Positions 7,490 through 15,057 of a DNA stretch of 60,174 bases are shown here, in pieces; the stretch's first letter is position 1, and every line of letters starts with the position of its first letter. The DNA is taken from contig JAJYPA010000009.1 of the NCBI GenBank assembly GCA_021795795.1, forward strand, positions 1 through 60,174, written 5' to 3'. Under the pieces are notes generated by a model. The model saw only the letters and a program-made list of their open reading frames with translations. It was not told the DNA's origin and made no database searches. Made by a program: the position numbers and the translations under genes. The DNA is from Pseudomonadota bacterium (GTDB lineage: Bacteria; Pseudomonadota; Gammaproteobacteria; Halothiobacillales; Halothiobacillaceae).

Positions 7490-7738
7490 TCAACGCTGCT
7501 CGACAGGGCGCCACCATTCTGGTGCAACTTTGGTCTGGCATCGTTTACACGGACAGGGATGATCATCTTCCGGTTGCCCGCGCCATCCCACTGAAAACTT
7601 TTCGATATACCTTATGTTGTGCCCGTTTTCGTTAATCACGTTCACCATTTCTGCCAGAATGGCAATCGGTCCCATCCCGCATACTTCTTCCTTTTGGCCG
7701 TCTGGATGGCTAAAGATGAGCGAACCAATCCGCGTTTT
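7490..7738 (-). pseudogene. 3' part of a gene interrupted by the TnpB element
   Basis: The open frame runs in from the element and encodes 82 residues of the host gene, beginning KTRIGSLIFSHPDG and including a CPCKRC cysteine cluster. Joining it to the 5' part at 9166-9234 gives an unbroken 105-residue frame with two Cys clusters, suggesting a small metal-binding protein. The tail reads PEWWRPVEQR, as if a PEW tag had drifted. A shorter product could still be made from ATG 7675. Confidence 0.6.
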
Positions 7739-7758
7739 ATGAACTGCTCCCGCCAAGC

Positions 7759-9039
7759 CTATACGGCTATGGCGTGAGTTTCGTGCTTCATCGCGGCGAG
7801 ACTTCCGCCGCTCCACACCCCGGACGGTTCCCGCCCGGAGCCGAAATCACCGGCTAATCTGGTTTCCAACCAACGCAGCAGTACCAGGGCTGCGTTTTCA
7901 TCACGGCCACAAGCAGCACCGCAATGTGGACACTGATGTACCCGGTCCGAGAGCGTTTTCTTCTCGTCCGGCAATGTCCAGCACGCATAACAGCGTTGCG
8001 TTGGCTTGATCTGCAGCGTCGGCGCTTCCTCGTACCATGACCCAGCCTCTTCCGCTTTGGTCCTGGTCATTTTGAGGAAAGTCGCCGGCGCGGCAGCATG
8101 AATCTCGCGGTTGAGTCCCTTCTTGCGAGAACCACCGCGATGCACCATGTTCTTTACGGCCAAGGCCTCCGTGGCGATGGCCCCAAATCGTTTCACCAGC
8201 CAAGCGCTGGTCTGGTGCAGAAAGTCTTTGCGGCTTCGGGCCACCTTGGCGTGAAGCTGGGCCAGATGCTGGATGGCTTTGCGCAGATTGGCCGATATGG
8301 GAAATCCTCGCTGTCTGCCACTCAACTGTTGAGCCATGCGTATTTTCCGCGATACCTCTTGCCCGAGCCGCTTGAGTTCCGCCAGTTGGTTTTTGAGGTG
8401 GCGAGGATTGGCGACGGTCTCGATGCCCGCTGGCGTGGCAATGGTCAGATAATCTTCCAGGCCCCAATCGAATGCACCCATTTCCGTGCCATATTCTCGC
8501 TGTACGGTCTCCATTTCCAACGTGACGGATGCGTACCATTTGCCCGCTTTATGCAGAATCTCGCAGGTAACTGGCTGGCCTGCCGTTCGGGCCTTGCCAC
8601 GAATGGGGATAAGGCCAACGCCTTGCAAATACAGTTTGCCGTACTGGTCGTTTTCTCCGGTGTGCAGCTTCCAGCCGTCGCCGTGGGTCTTGTATCCCCA
8701 ACCGGGATAGCGATGGAAGTTTTTGAAGCGGGGAAAACCCGGGGTTTCGCCATTCTTGACGCGCCGGAAGAAGTGCTGAAAAGCCAGGTGCAGGCGCTTG
8801 AGCGTCACCTGTTCCGACTGTGCGTTCAGTCCGGCCAGCGCGGGCACCGTCTTGCGCCATTGGGTAAGCACTTTGCATTGCTCGGCGAAGGAGAGCCCTT
8901 TGCCGGTTTCCTTGTATACGCGGATGCGTTCTTCCAAGGCCGTGTTATACAGCCGTTGATGCAAGCCCAACGTTTCCTGCATCCGAGACTCTTGCTCGAC
9001 ATTGGGATACAGGCGATAGGTGACTTTGCGATTCAGCAT
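7759..9039 (-). CDS. tnpB: TnpB RNA-guided nuclease (IS200/IS605)
   Basis: The 426-residue protein has the full TnpB layout: an N-terminal YRLYPN strand and helical domain, a split RuvC nuclease and a zinc finger. RuvC I is FDWGLEDYL, RuvC II is TEALAVKNM and RuvC III is GRDENAAL. The finger is CYAC ... CPHC. All three acidic residues are present, so the nuclease is probably active. TnpB uses an RNA from the element's right end to cut DNA and retain the element after excision. The start follows a good promoter with a very short leader. Confidence 0.93.
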   Translation of the reverse strand: MLNRKVTYRLYPNVEQESRMQETLGLHQRLYNTALEERIRVYKETGKGLSFAEQCKVLTQWRKTVPALAGLNAQSEQVTLKRLHLAFQHFFRRVKNGETPGFPRFKNFHRYPGWGYKTHGDGWKLHTGENDQYGKLYLQGVGLIPIRGKARTAGQPVTCEILHKAGKWYASVTLEMETVQREYGTEMGAFDWGLEDYLTIATPAGIETVANPRHLKNQLAELKRLGQEVSRKIRMAQQLSGRQRGFPISANLRKAIQHLAQLHAKVARSRKDFLHQTSAWLVKRFGAIATEALAVKNMVHRGGSRKKGLNREIHAAAPATFLKMTRTKAEEAGSWYEEAPTLQIKPTQRCYACWTLPDEKKTLSDRVHQCPHCGAACGRDENAALVLLRWLETRLAGDFGSGREPSGVWSGGSLAAMKHETHAIAV

Positions 9040-9045
9040 GCGTTT

Positions 9046-9073
9046 ATAATACTATCTTTTACGGCAACATCAA
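9046..9073 (-). promoter_or_regulatory. Sigma70-like promoter for tnpB
   Basis: TTGATG, 16-base spacer, TATTAT on the minus strand, ending seven bases before the ATG codon, so transcripts may be nearly leaderless. It shares the GATAGTAT core with other promoters here. Confidence 0.6.
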
Positions 9074-9165
9074 AACTCGAGCTTCGAGTGGGACTACAGG
9101 AAGCCAGAATGATCGAGCTACTGGCAATTGCGCCGCCTCACCACCCCCTGAACCGCTACGCGGTT

Positions 9166-9234
9166 ACAGGCAGAGCACTGCGGCGCGTTCTGGTAGACTG
9201 GTTTTCCGTTGACCGTGAATCTAGTCTTTTCCAT
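9166..9234 (-). pseudogene. 5' part of the gene interrupted by the TnpB element
   Basis: It starts at ATG 9234 after an AGGAG site in leader 10 and encodes 23 host residues ending CSAC before the element begins. In the present sequence the frame continues into the element and stops at 9118 (38 residues). With the element removed the frame goes on as CSACKTRIGS at 7738. Confidence 0.6.
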
Positions 9235-9303
9235 GATGATTCTCCTAAAAGTTGTAGTATTGTGGATCATTTCCGCAGGGACATTGCAGACAGAATTCCG
9301 GAC
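9235..9303 (-). promoter_or_regulatory. Stereotyped leader 10
   Basis: CTGTCTG, 11 bases, CGGAA, AGGAG, ATG 9234. The hairpin region is degenerate, in keeping with the inactivated gene. Confidence 0.6.
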
Positions 9304-9318
9304 GGTGCCCAATAGAAA

Positions 9319-9344
9319 AACCCCAAAGCCGAAGCGATGGGGTT
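9319..9344 (-). terminator. Intrinsic terminator, AAGCCGAAGC type
   Basis: AACCCCA/TGGGGTT stem with a different loop, plus T run on the minus strand, after the DUF3150 gene. Confidence 0.85.
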
Positions 9345-9351
9345 GGTGAGA

Positions 9352-10263
9352 TCAAAATGCCCAGGCGGAAACCGGGACTGGATCACGGGAGACAACGGGC
9401 GACTCATCCTCAACTGGCGGTTCATCTTCCATCATATCCAGCAAAGGTGCTGGCATGGATACTCGGCATTCACCTCGATCACCGATGGCCAAGATTTCAG
9501 CCGGATCTGCCGCAGAGCGGATAACGGCGTTGACCACCATGGATGCGGCACCTTGACCATCCGTTCCAATGGCAGCTTCCGACTGGTTGATTACCTGGTC
9601 GAATGCAGTGACCAGGCCACGGAAACGGCCGTCCACAAAAGACAGGGCTTCTGCCTTTACCCGGATGCCCTTGAGAACGTAAATCCCAGGCACCCCCTTT
9701 ACCTTCCCGACGCGCTTTTCAGCAAGCCAGGCACGGCACGCCTGGGACATCTCCTTGGCGATACGGATGGACAGAGGGGAGCCTTTCAGCGCCTCTTCCA
9801 CCTGGGGATCAGTGAGATCCACAGGCGGACAGATCCAGGAAAAGCTGAGGTCTTCCATCAGATCTTCCTTGGTTGGAGCGGAGGCACGAATGACATCTTC
9901 CCACTCCGGAGCATCTTTGACCTGAGCCTCGATGTATCCATCCAGGCCATTGATCAGCTCAACCTTGGCCTTTTCAAAACCCGCCTTGAGTTCATCCAGG
10001 CGGGTGTTCATGGCGTCGGCCAGCGCCTCATCCACAAAGAATCCGCCGAAAAAACGGGTTCCTTTGGCGAGGAGCACCGATTCTACTGCCTTGCGGGCCG
10101 CATGAAATGGCCGCAAGGGTTCCCGTGGAATGATCTGAATGGTCCCGGCGGACGCCAGAACCTTTTCCAGATCACGACCGTCGTTAGCGGCCAGAATTTC
10201 CCGGGGAAGGGAGCGCGTTCCCGAGATGCAGTGAATCTCGGGGAGGAAAACAATCCCTTTCAT
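9352..10263 (-). CDS. DUF3150 family protein with WAF tag
   Basis: The 303-residue protein resembles the DUF3150 family of phages and conjugative elements, which is usually encoded beside a CobS-like ATPase and a CobT-like VWA protein; the latter lies at 1-422. It is mostly helical with a long central amphipathic region and an acidic tail. It ends VSAWAF with codons TGG GCA TTT, different from most other tags. Its ATG overlaps the stop of the small gene upstream by four bases. Molecular role unknown. Confidence 0.7.
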   Translation of the reverse strand: MKGIVFLPEIHCISGTRSLPREILAANDGRDLEKVLASAGTIQIIPREPLRPFHAARKAVESVLLAKGTRFFGGFFVDEALADAMNTRLDELKAGFEKAKVELINGLDGYIEAQVKDAPEWEDVIRASAPTKEDLMEDLSFSWICPPVDLTDPQVEEALKGSPLSIRIAKEMSQACRAWLAEKRVGKVKGVPGIYVLKGIRVKAEALSFVDGRFRGLVTAFDQVINQSEAAIGTDGQGAASMVVNAVIRSAADPAEILAIGDRGECRVSMPAPLLDMMEDEPPVEDESPVVSRDPVPVSAWAF

Positions 10264-10472
10264 AGTACACCTCCAATCGCTTCGGGGGTCATGATGGAAC
10301 GGGCGAACTCAATCGCCGCGCCCCAGGCTTTGGGCAAGTCTCCTTCCTTGCCTGGGGTAAACATGGCAGCGTTCCAAACCTGCCCATTGTTAAGAGCGAC
10401 GCGCACATGCACGCCCTCCTCGTCCTCGAAAATCGTCGTGCGGCCGGAGGCCGTGTTGATTACGGATTTCAT
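10260..10472 (-). CDS. Unknown 70-residue protein upstream of DUF3150
   Basis: Starts at ATG 10472 after AGGAG in leader 11; ends in the ATGA overlap. It starts MKSVINTASGRTTIFEDEEG, looks like a compact beta protein and has no known motif. The overlap implies coupling to DUF3150. Confidence 0.75.
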   Translation of the reverse strand: MKSVINTASGRTTIFEDEEGVHVRVALNNGQVWNAAMFTPGKEGDLPKAWGAAIEFARSIMTPEAIGGVL

Positions 10473-10543
10473 GATGCTTCTCCTTGAAAGGCGGCGAGTG
10501 CCGCGATAAATGCCGAGAAGGAGTACCAGACAGGAATCCGCAC
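10473..10543 (-). promoter_or_regulatory. Stereotyped leader 11
   Basis: CTGTCTG, 11 bases, CGGCA, GCGGC/GCCGC hairpin, AGGAG, ATG 10472. Confidence 0.7.
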
Positions 10544-10572
10544 ACGTTGGCGGTGGACGTGGGGCGAAGAAA

Positions 10573-10598
10573 AACCCCAAAGCCGAAGCGATGGGGTT
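10573..10598 (-). terminator. Intrinsic terminator, AAGCCGAAGC type
   Basis: AACCCCA/TGGGGTT stem plus T run on the minus strand. Confidence 0.85.
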
Positions 10599-10619
10599 GG
10601 TGGGGATCTGCAGTAGAGG

Positions 10620-10865
10620 CTAGTGTTTCTTGCCGTGTCGGTCGAAGTACAAGACCACCGCGCTAATGACAATAATTATCAATCCGAAGAGAAGAATGGC
10701 ATCGGAAAGCTGATTGAAGTGATTCATAAATTCAAGAGTAGATCCAGCGAGACGCACCCAGTCGATTGGATGACCGATAAATGCAGTATAGCCAAACACT
10801 CCGAACTGGGCCAGCGCGACGACGTTCAACACGGACGCCAGATGCTTCTTTTGTTCAGAATTCAT
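10620..10865 (-). CDS. Small membrane protein, two helices
   Basis: I use ATG 10865, six bases after GAGGGG; the ATG two codons earlier overlaps that site. The 81-residue protein has two hydrophobic segments, near residues 10-30 and 52-74, and a basic C-terminus, giving a two-pass inner-membrane protein. Last gene of a three-gene unit. Function unknown. Confidence 0.75.
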   Translation of the reverse strand: MNSEQKKHLASVLNVVALAQFGVFGYTAFIGHPIDWVRLAGSTLEFMNHFNQLSDAILLFGLIIIVISAVVLYFDRHGKKH

Positions 10866-10875
10866 CGCCATCCCC

Positions 10876-11271
10876 TCAAAAAGTCCAACCACTTGGAAGT
10901 CCCTTGGCCACCTCACAGGCGGATCGGAAAGCGGCCTGATGCGGCGCGCACTCCTTGTGTCGTATCTCTGCCCACGCGATGGTCGATGAGAATGCATCCT
11001 GCATTTTTATCCGACCACGCTTGCTATCCACTGCGATGAAAATGGCCAGGGCTAGATCCCGCTCCTCTTTGGAACCAGGAGCGACCCACATGGGATCTTT
11101 ATGGGTTCGCAGAACCTGTACGGAGTTGTCTGGCATAGGCAAATCTTCGATTCCGGTTTGCCTGGACCAGGTGTATATGCTGAGATCCTTTTGGTGGTCG
11201 TACTCGAAAACCACCTTGAGAACCCGCTTTTTGGCGGAGTACAGACTTCCGAAGAGTTCGATGTAAGACAT
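10876..11271 (-). CDS. Unknown protein with GWTF tag
   Basis: Middle gene of its unit, starting at 11271 after GAGGTG. The 131-residue protein starts MSYIELFGSLYS and is soluble and charged. It ends PSGWTF (codons TGG ACT TTT), a variant of the shared tag, with no terminator behind it; the next gene starts ten bases later. Function unknown. Confidence 0.8.
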   Translation of the reverse strand: MSYIELFGSLYSAKKRVLKVVFEYDHQKDLSIYTWSRQTGIEDLPMPDNSVQVLRTHKDPMWVAPGSKEERDLALAIFIAVDSKRGRIKMQDAFSSTIAWAEIRHKECAPHQAAFRSACEVAKGLPSGWTF

Positions 11272-11281
11272 GCGGCACCTC

Positions 11282-11536
11282 CTACGCGGCCAGGTCCGAA
11301 GTTTCCAGCCATTCCGCCAGACGCTTCACGGCGGGTGGAATATCAGCGTCCTTCACCTTGAGATGCCTCAAGCCGGCGTATTCCCAGAGTGTCACGTCGC
11401 TACTCCCGGTCCATGTGCCGTCTGGGGTACAGGTTACACACGAGTAAAACTTCCCGTGCCGCGCTGTATAATCCGGCGTGCAGATGAGGAAACAGAACCG
11501 GCCCCAGGACTTCTTTATCAATACTTTGCTTTTCAT
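11282..11536 (-). CDS. Unknown 84-residue protein
   Basis: First gene of its unit; ATG 11536 follows AGGAG in leader 12. The protein starts MKSKVLIKKSWGRFCFL and contains three Cys and a strand-rich centre (VTCTPDGTW). It ends LETSDLAA, without tag. No family recognised. Confidence 0.75.
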   Translation of the reverse strand: MKSKVLIKKSWGRFCFLICTPDYTARHGKFYSCVTCTPDGTWTGSSDVTLWEYAGLRHLKVKDADIPPAVKRLAEWLETSDLAA

Positions 11537-11608
11537 GGCACTTCTCCTATCGAAATGCGGCAGAGCCGCGATCATTTCCGAAGGAGAGTACAAGACAGGA
11601 ATCCGCAC
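11537..11608 (-). promoter_or_regulatory. Stereotyped leader 12
   Basis: CTGTCTT, 11 bases, CGGAA, GCGGC/GCCGC hairpin, AGGAG, ATG 11536. Confidence 0.7.
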
Positions 11609-11634
11609 ACATTGGTGGGATCCAGACGAAGAAA

Positions 11635-11661
11635 AACCCCGATGCAAGATGCAACGGGGTT
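11635..11661 (-). terminator. Intrinsic terminator, GATGCAAGATGCA type
   Basis: AACCCCG/CGGGGTT stem with inner TGC/GCA pairing and T run on the minus strand. Confidence 0.85.
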
Positions 11662-11668
11662 AGGGGGT

Positions 11669-12403
11669 CTAATGAATGCGGCCCTCATAGAAGACCACGG
11701 CGTCTGAGTGAATGTGTGCCAGGTGGGGAATCCACCATTCATCACCCATGCAGGGCAGGTGGCGATCACTCACTCCGTCATTGCCGGAAAGGTGAACCTC
11801 GATGCAACGAGGATTCGCCACCAAAGCGTCCACCAAGCCTTGCGGTGCTGGCCCCTCGACCTTGTGAACGATGTTCAGGTGCGAGAGATCCAGCGCGTAA
11901 AGAACGTCGGCAGATAGTAGGCTCTCGTAGTCCTTCCAGGTGGAGAGCGTGTTGGCCCGGCGAGATGGATATAGACCTTCAATAGCCACGGGGACACCAG
12001 CCATGTCTGAGAGCTTCCCAGCCTCAGCATATTGCCTTTTGAGGGGCGTGCCGTTGTTCGCGGCGTGTATGCTGTACGGCTCCTGCAAAAAACGCAGCAA
12101 AGTGACCAGCGCTTCCGTGAACTCGGGGAAACGTCTGGTGGTGCCGAGATCATATTGGCACCCATGGTTGAGTATTCGCACATTCGCGTGCAGACGGAAA
12201 CGAGTATCCGGAAAAGAGAGCTGCAACCTTTCCAGCATCTCAATGGTGATGGTGCCAGCCCCATAATTCTGAGGACAAACCTGAGCTTTTTCATGGCCTA
12301 TCAAGCCAAATGCTGGATCAGAAAATCCGGACATGATCCGGTTCATGGCATCGAAAGGAGACCATCCAGGCAAGCTTGACCCCAAGGAAATTTGCGGGTT
12401 CAT
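11669..12403 (-). CDS. Xylose-isomerase-like TIM-barrel protein
   Basis: The 244-residue protein has strand-end motifs of the sugar-isomerase/endonuclease IV TIM-barrel superfamily: FRLHANVRI, VAIEGLY, ALDLSHLNI and EVHLSGNDGVSDRHLP. The His, Glu and Asp residues at the strand ends could bind metal, in a pattern like the DUF692 enzymes that act on peptides or small metabolites. The substrate cannot be told. It overlaps the upstream gene by four bases and has no Trp-x-Phe ending. An AP-endonuclease role is possible but not shown. Confidence 0.6.
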   Translation of the reverse strand: MNPQISLGSSLPGWSPFDAMNRIMSGFSDPAFGLIGHEKAQVCPQNYGAGTITIEMLERLQLSFPDTRFRLHANVRILNHGCQYDLGTTRRFPEFTEALVTLLRFLQEPYSIHAANNGTPLKRQYAEAGKLSDMAGVPVAIEGLYPSRRANTLSTWKDYESLLSADVLYALDLSHLNIVHKVEGPAPQGLVDALVANPRCIEVHLSGNDGVSDRHLPCMGDEWWIPHLAHIHSDAVVFYEGRIH

Positions 12404-13122
12404 GCAACCACCCCCTGATCAACAGGCAACGTAGCTGAGAATGAGTAATGAGTCTGCTCATGGGCGCCAACGAAGTTGAAATGGTCCCATCCGGCATTTT
12501 CGGCATCCGTGGTAATCCACATCTCGCCTCGTCCGCCTTCGTCGTTCCAGAAACCATCCACCTGGTTACAGATCAGATTTCTCAGCGCGTCGTGAACCCG
12601 CTTGGTCAATACTTCTACGCCATTTGGCATGGCAATCTCAAGGTCTTTGTGGGAATAGGTTATATCCAGGCCGTCCATGCTATCTCCGCCACCGCTATAT
12701 TCCACTCTAACACTGTCAGCACCAAGTGCAGGCAGGATATTGCGGATCATCTTGGCGGTTTCATCTGGAATGGACGTGTCTTCCGGGCTCTCCTCCGTTA
12801 CGTTGTCAAAATGATCCCACTCAGCATTTATGGCCAGATTCTCAATCTTGATGGAGACATTCCCGCTGCCGCCATTGCCGTTTTCATAACCATCCACCAC
12901 GGTTTCTGCCAAGGCTTCCATGGCATCGGTGATTTCGCTGACGTTCACGAAGACGTCTTTTCCATCTTCGGTCTTACACGTCACTGAAAAATTATCCTGC
13001 TCATCTCCCGATCCGGAGTAATTCAACGCAAGCTCTGCCAGCCCGTTTTTCTGCATGGCCACACCCAGGACCATGAGTGTTTGAGTGCGCTTGTCTTCCA
13101 CAGCAGTTTCCATGTTTTCCAT
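12400..13122 (-). CDS. Two-repeat DUF6878-like protein
   Basis: Starts at ATG 13122 after AGGAG in leader 13; 240 residues. The protein is an internal duplication: each half has a YSG-GD segment, a helical stretch, a glycine-rich turn (DGYENGNGGSG or DGFWNDEGGRG) and AxWDHF. This matches what I recall of DUF6878-type proteins of mobile elements. It is acidic and soluble, with no catalytic motif visible. The stop overlaps the TIM-barrel gene, so the two are probably made together. Confidence 0.65.
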   Translation of the reverse strand: MENMETAVEDKRTQTLMVLGVAMQKNGLAELALNYSGSGDEQDNFSVTCKTEDGKDVFVNVSEITDAMEALAETVVDGYENGNGGSGNVSIKIENLAINAEWDHFDNVTEESPEDTSIPDETAKMIRNILPALGADSVRVEYSGGGDSMDGLDITYSHKDLEIAMPNGVEVLTKRVHDALRNLICNQVDGFWNDEGGRGEMWITTDAENAGWDHFNFVGAHEQTHYSFSATLPVDQGVVA

Positions 13123-13194
13123 AACAACTCTCCTGTCAAAATGCGGCAACGCCGCGATAAATACCAGGTGGTAGTACCAGACAGGTTTCCGGAC
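13123..13194 (-). promoter_or_regulatory. Stereotyped leader 13
   Basis: CTGTCTG, 11 bases, TGGTA, GCGGC/GCCGC hairpin, AGGAG, ATG 13122. Confidence 0.7.
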
Positions 13195-13208
13195 GGCGGA
13201 CGAAGAAA

Positions 13209-13235
13209 AGCCCCGGCGCAAGATGCACTGGGGTT
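13209..13235 (-). terminator. Intrinsic terminator, GGCGCA/TGCAC type
   Basis: Stem of the 508-534 type with small changes, plus T-rich run on the minus strand. Confidence 0.8.
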
Positions 13236-13243
13236 GGTGGGGA

Positions 13244-13567
13244 TCAGAAGTACCAGGAGGCTTGCGGGGCTATTTGGCCAATAGCCGCCAACGCACTTTT
13301 CGGCATAGCCAGACTACCGTTCTGGATTTTGGCAAGAACCAGCTCAGCCTTTGGTATGCCGCCAGTCTGTAGCGCCTTGAGCAATTTCTTGAACACCTCT
13401 TTGGGTGCCAGCGGCTCGTCAATAATCCACACATCATCATCTTCCGGATAGTAACTCGGCATCGTCCCTGGCTGTTCAAAAATCTCATGGTCGTCGGCCA
13501 GCCCCAAGTAGTACGCTCCACCGGACCACCCGCAGACCAAATCCTCTGTTATCTTCAAATAAATCAT
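13244..13567 (-). CDS. Unknown protein with SWYF tag
   Basis: Starts at ATG 13567 after AAGGAG in leader 14. The 107-residue protein starts MIYLKITEDLVCGW, has an acidic centre (PEDDDVWIIDEP) and a helical C-terminal half. It ends QASWYF, with Tyr in the middle of the tag. Shorter than the other tagged proteins. Function unknown. Confidence 0.8.
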   Translation of the reverse strand: MIYLKITEDLVCGWSGGAYYLGLADDHEIFEQPGTMPSYYPEDDDVWIIDEPLAPKEVFKKLLKALQTGGIPKAELVLAKIQNGSLAMPKSALAAIGQIAPQASWYF

Positions 13568-13638
13568 GTATTTCTCCTTGCCAAATGCAGTATCTGCACA
13601 AATTTCCAGGGGCAAGTTGCAGACAGAAACCGGATCAC
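13568..13638 (-). promoter_or_regulatory. Stereotyped leader 14
   Basis: CTGTCTG, 11 bases, TGGAA, TGCA/TGCA hairpin (another changed but still paired stem), AAGGAG, ATG 13567. Confidence 0.7.
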
Positions 13639-13648
13639 AGGCAAGAAA

Positions 13649-13674
13649 AACCCCAGGTCCGGAGACTTGGGGTT
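13649..13674 (-). terminator. Intrinsic terminator, AGGTCC type
   Basis: AACCCCA/TGGGGTT stem plus T run on the minus strand, after the ERF gene. Confidence 0.85.
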
Positions 13675-13688
13675 GGGAGGGTCAAAAG

Positions 13689-14321
13689 TTAGGCTGCAGC
13701 AGCAGTGCTTTTTGCAGCGGCTTCCTTGGCAGTAGCCTCTTTACGCGCTTCGATCGCTTCCAGAACCTGCTTCAGCTCTTCGGGGCGGTCCTTGAAGGCC
13801 TCGCGCATCGCGGTTTCAGCGACGGTGAGCCGGTCGGGAGCCGTCATGGAGATGCGCTTCTTGGCGCTCTCGATAGTCATCGGTGGGCGTGCCTGAGATA
13901 CATTGGCGGGCGTCCCACGCGAAGCGGCCTGGCCGTCATCATCTTCCGGGGCGAGGCCCAGGAGGCCCATAATCGCATACCGGCGGGCGTAGGTGAGCGC
14001 CGAGCCGTACCCCTGGGGATCCGCCTTGACCAACGGAATGCTGGTTGTGGTTTCAAAGGATTCCCCACTTTCGGCATGGATCAGGACGGTCCGGACGGAG
14101 GCGATGTGTACCTTTCCGTTTTCGTCCCGCTCTCCCGTGTCCACGGCGGGCTGAAGCAGGACGACGCCAGCGTCCAGCAAGGGCTGGCTGATGGCATCCA
14201 GTACGCTCCCAAGGGACGCGTACTTGACCTTCAGGTGTGGATTATTAGCGTCTTTGAGCACGGCGCCAAATGCCTTCTGGGCAGACAGAACTGCGGTCAT
14301 CAGCTTCGATACGTTTTCCAT
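13689..14321 (-). CDS. ERF-family single-strand annealing protein
   Basis: The start is ATG 14321 (AGGAG in leader 15); the frame upstream crosses the leader. The 210-residue protein carries the ERF signature YARRYAIMGLLGLAPEDDDG near residues 111-130, preceded by LTYA, and an N-terminal domain that begins MENVSKLMTAVLSAQKAF. ERF proteins anneal complementary single strands exposed by an exonuclease such as the YqaJ protein at 2593-3522. The tail is Ala- and Lys-rich and lacks the Trp-x-Phe ending. Confidence 0.93.
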   Translation of the reverse strand: MENVSKLMTAVLSAQKAFGAVLKDANNPHLKVKYASLGSVLDAISQPLLDAGVVLLQPAVDTGERDENGKVHIASVRTVLIHAESGESFETTTSIPLVKADPQGYGSALTYARRYAIMGLLGLAPEDDDGQAASRGTPANVSQARPPMTIESAKKRISMTAPDRLTVAETAMREAFKDRPEELKQVLEAIEARKEATAKEAAAKSTAAAA

Positions 14322-14396
14322 GATGCTTCTCCTTGCAAAGAACGGCGGTATGCCGTGGATTCGTTCCGGAGAGAGATAGCAGACAGAATTCCGGAC
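14322..14396 (-). promoter_or_regulatory. Stereotyped leader 15
   Basis: CTGTCTG, 11 bases, CGGAA, ACGGC/GCCGT hairpin (compensatory change), AGGAG, ATG 14321. Confidence 0.7.
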
Positions 14397-14432
14397 ACTT
14401 CTGGCTGAATAGACGATTTGATATACTATATA

Positions 14433-14461
14433 AATATACAGTATGCAGAGATGTTGGTCAA
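14433..14461 (-). promoter_or_regulatory. Extra sigma70-like promoter upstream of ERF
   Basis: TTGACC, 17-base spacer, TATATT on the minus strand, upstream of leader 15. ERF therefore appears to have a house-keeping promoter in addition to the stereotyped element. Confidence 0.6.
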
Positions 14462-14493
14462 CTTGGTGAACGGCGGGCGTCTGACAAAAGAAA

Positions 14494-14521
14494 AACCCTC
14501 GATGCAGAATGCATGAGGGTT
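14494..14521 (-). terminator. Intrinsic terminator, GATGCAGAATGCAT type
   Basis: AACCCTC/GAGGGTT stem with inner ATGC/GCAT pairing and T run on the minus strand. Compared with the other terminators, both sides of one stem pair have changed. Confidence 0.85.
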
Positions 14522-14533
14522 GGGATGGTCTGG

Positions 14534-14971
14534 CTAGAAAGCCCAGGGCGCGGTTGGTGCCGGAAGCCGGATATCTTCCCAGCGCCAAGGCCGGATGAAA
14601 AGCTGGTGATCCAGTATCCTTCTCTTTTCCTTGCACTGCCGGAGATACGCTATGGGGTCTTGCCCGCAACGCGCAATGATTTGGGCCCCGTTCAGCAATT
14701 CTTCGACTACATCGTGGGCAAATTGGTGAGTGGAGCGTAAGGGAAAAGGGGCGAAGTCCAGTGTGGCATAGCCCCCTGAGACGACTTTGTCATCGACTTT
14801 TTTGGTAGCCTCTTGAGCGGAGCTTTTCTCGCTGATATTTAGGGGCCCGTCGTACAAGCCACACCAGAAGGTAACCGCGTTTCCATTGTGGCCAGGTGTC
14901 GCGGATCCATAAAGACTACCGGCCTTGTCCTCCTTACGGACAAGCCGGATGACATATAACGTATCTGACAC
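14534..14971 (-). CDS. Unknown protein with PWAF tag, GTG start
   Basis: The start is GTG 14971, which sits at the usual distance from AGGAGG in leader 16; no ATG is available there. The 145-residue protein starts VSDTLYVIRLV, has a glycine-rich segment near residue 25 and a helical middle. It ends TAPWAF. Its size fits the tagged family but the sequence shows no clear match to the GWxQ paralogues. Function unknown. Confidence 0.78.
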   Translation of the reverse strand: MSDTLYVIRLVRKEDKAGSLYGSATPGHNGNAVTFWCGLYDGPLNISEKSSAQEATKKVDDKVVSGGYATLDFAPFPLRSTHQFAHDVVEELLNGAQIIARCGQDPIAYLRQCKEKRRILDHQLFIRPWRWEDIRLPAPTAPWAF

Positions 14972-15044
14972 GGTATTCCTCCTGTCGAAATGCAGTAGGC
15001 GCTGCGATGAATTCCGAACAGGAGTTGCGGACAGGATTCCGGAC
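14972..15044 (-). promoter_or_regulatory. Stereotyped leader 16
   Basis: CTGTCCG, 11 bases, CGGAA, GCAG/CTGC hairpin (compensatory change), AGGAGG, GTG 14971. Confidence 0.7.
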
Positions 15045-15057
15045 GCGGGCAAAGAAA

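Larger units (their letters stand above)
7739..9165 (-). mobile_element. IS200/IS605-family element with tnpB only
   Basis: I set the borders where deletion of the element rejoins the interrupted reading frame. The right end holds an imperfect hairpin (7752-7773) that overlaps the tnpB stop. The left end holds a hairpin with AACCGC/GCGGTT arms (9151-9165), and a second perfect hairpin with ACTCGA/TCGAGT arms lies at 9075-9089. Subterminal hairpins and no target duplication fit the family. There is no tnpA, so the element would need a transposase in trans. A guide RNA from the right end is expected from the family but not shown. Confidence 0.65.

Noticed and set aside
8098..9315. A 405-codon plus-strand frame opposite tnpB
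   Set aside because: Antisense shadow of a clear TnpB with intact motifs.
9337..10509. A 390-codon plus-strand frame opposite DUF3150
   Set aside because: Antisense shadow; it also reads through the leader and terminator on the opposite strand.
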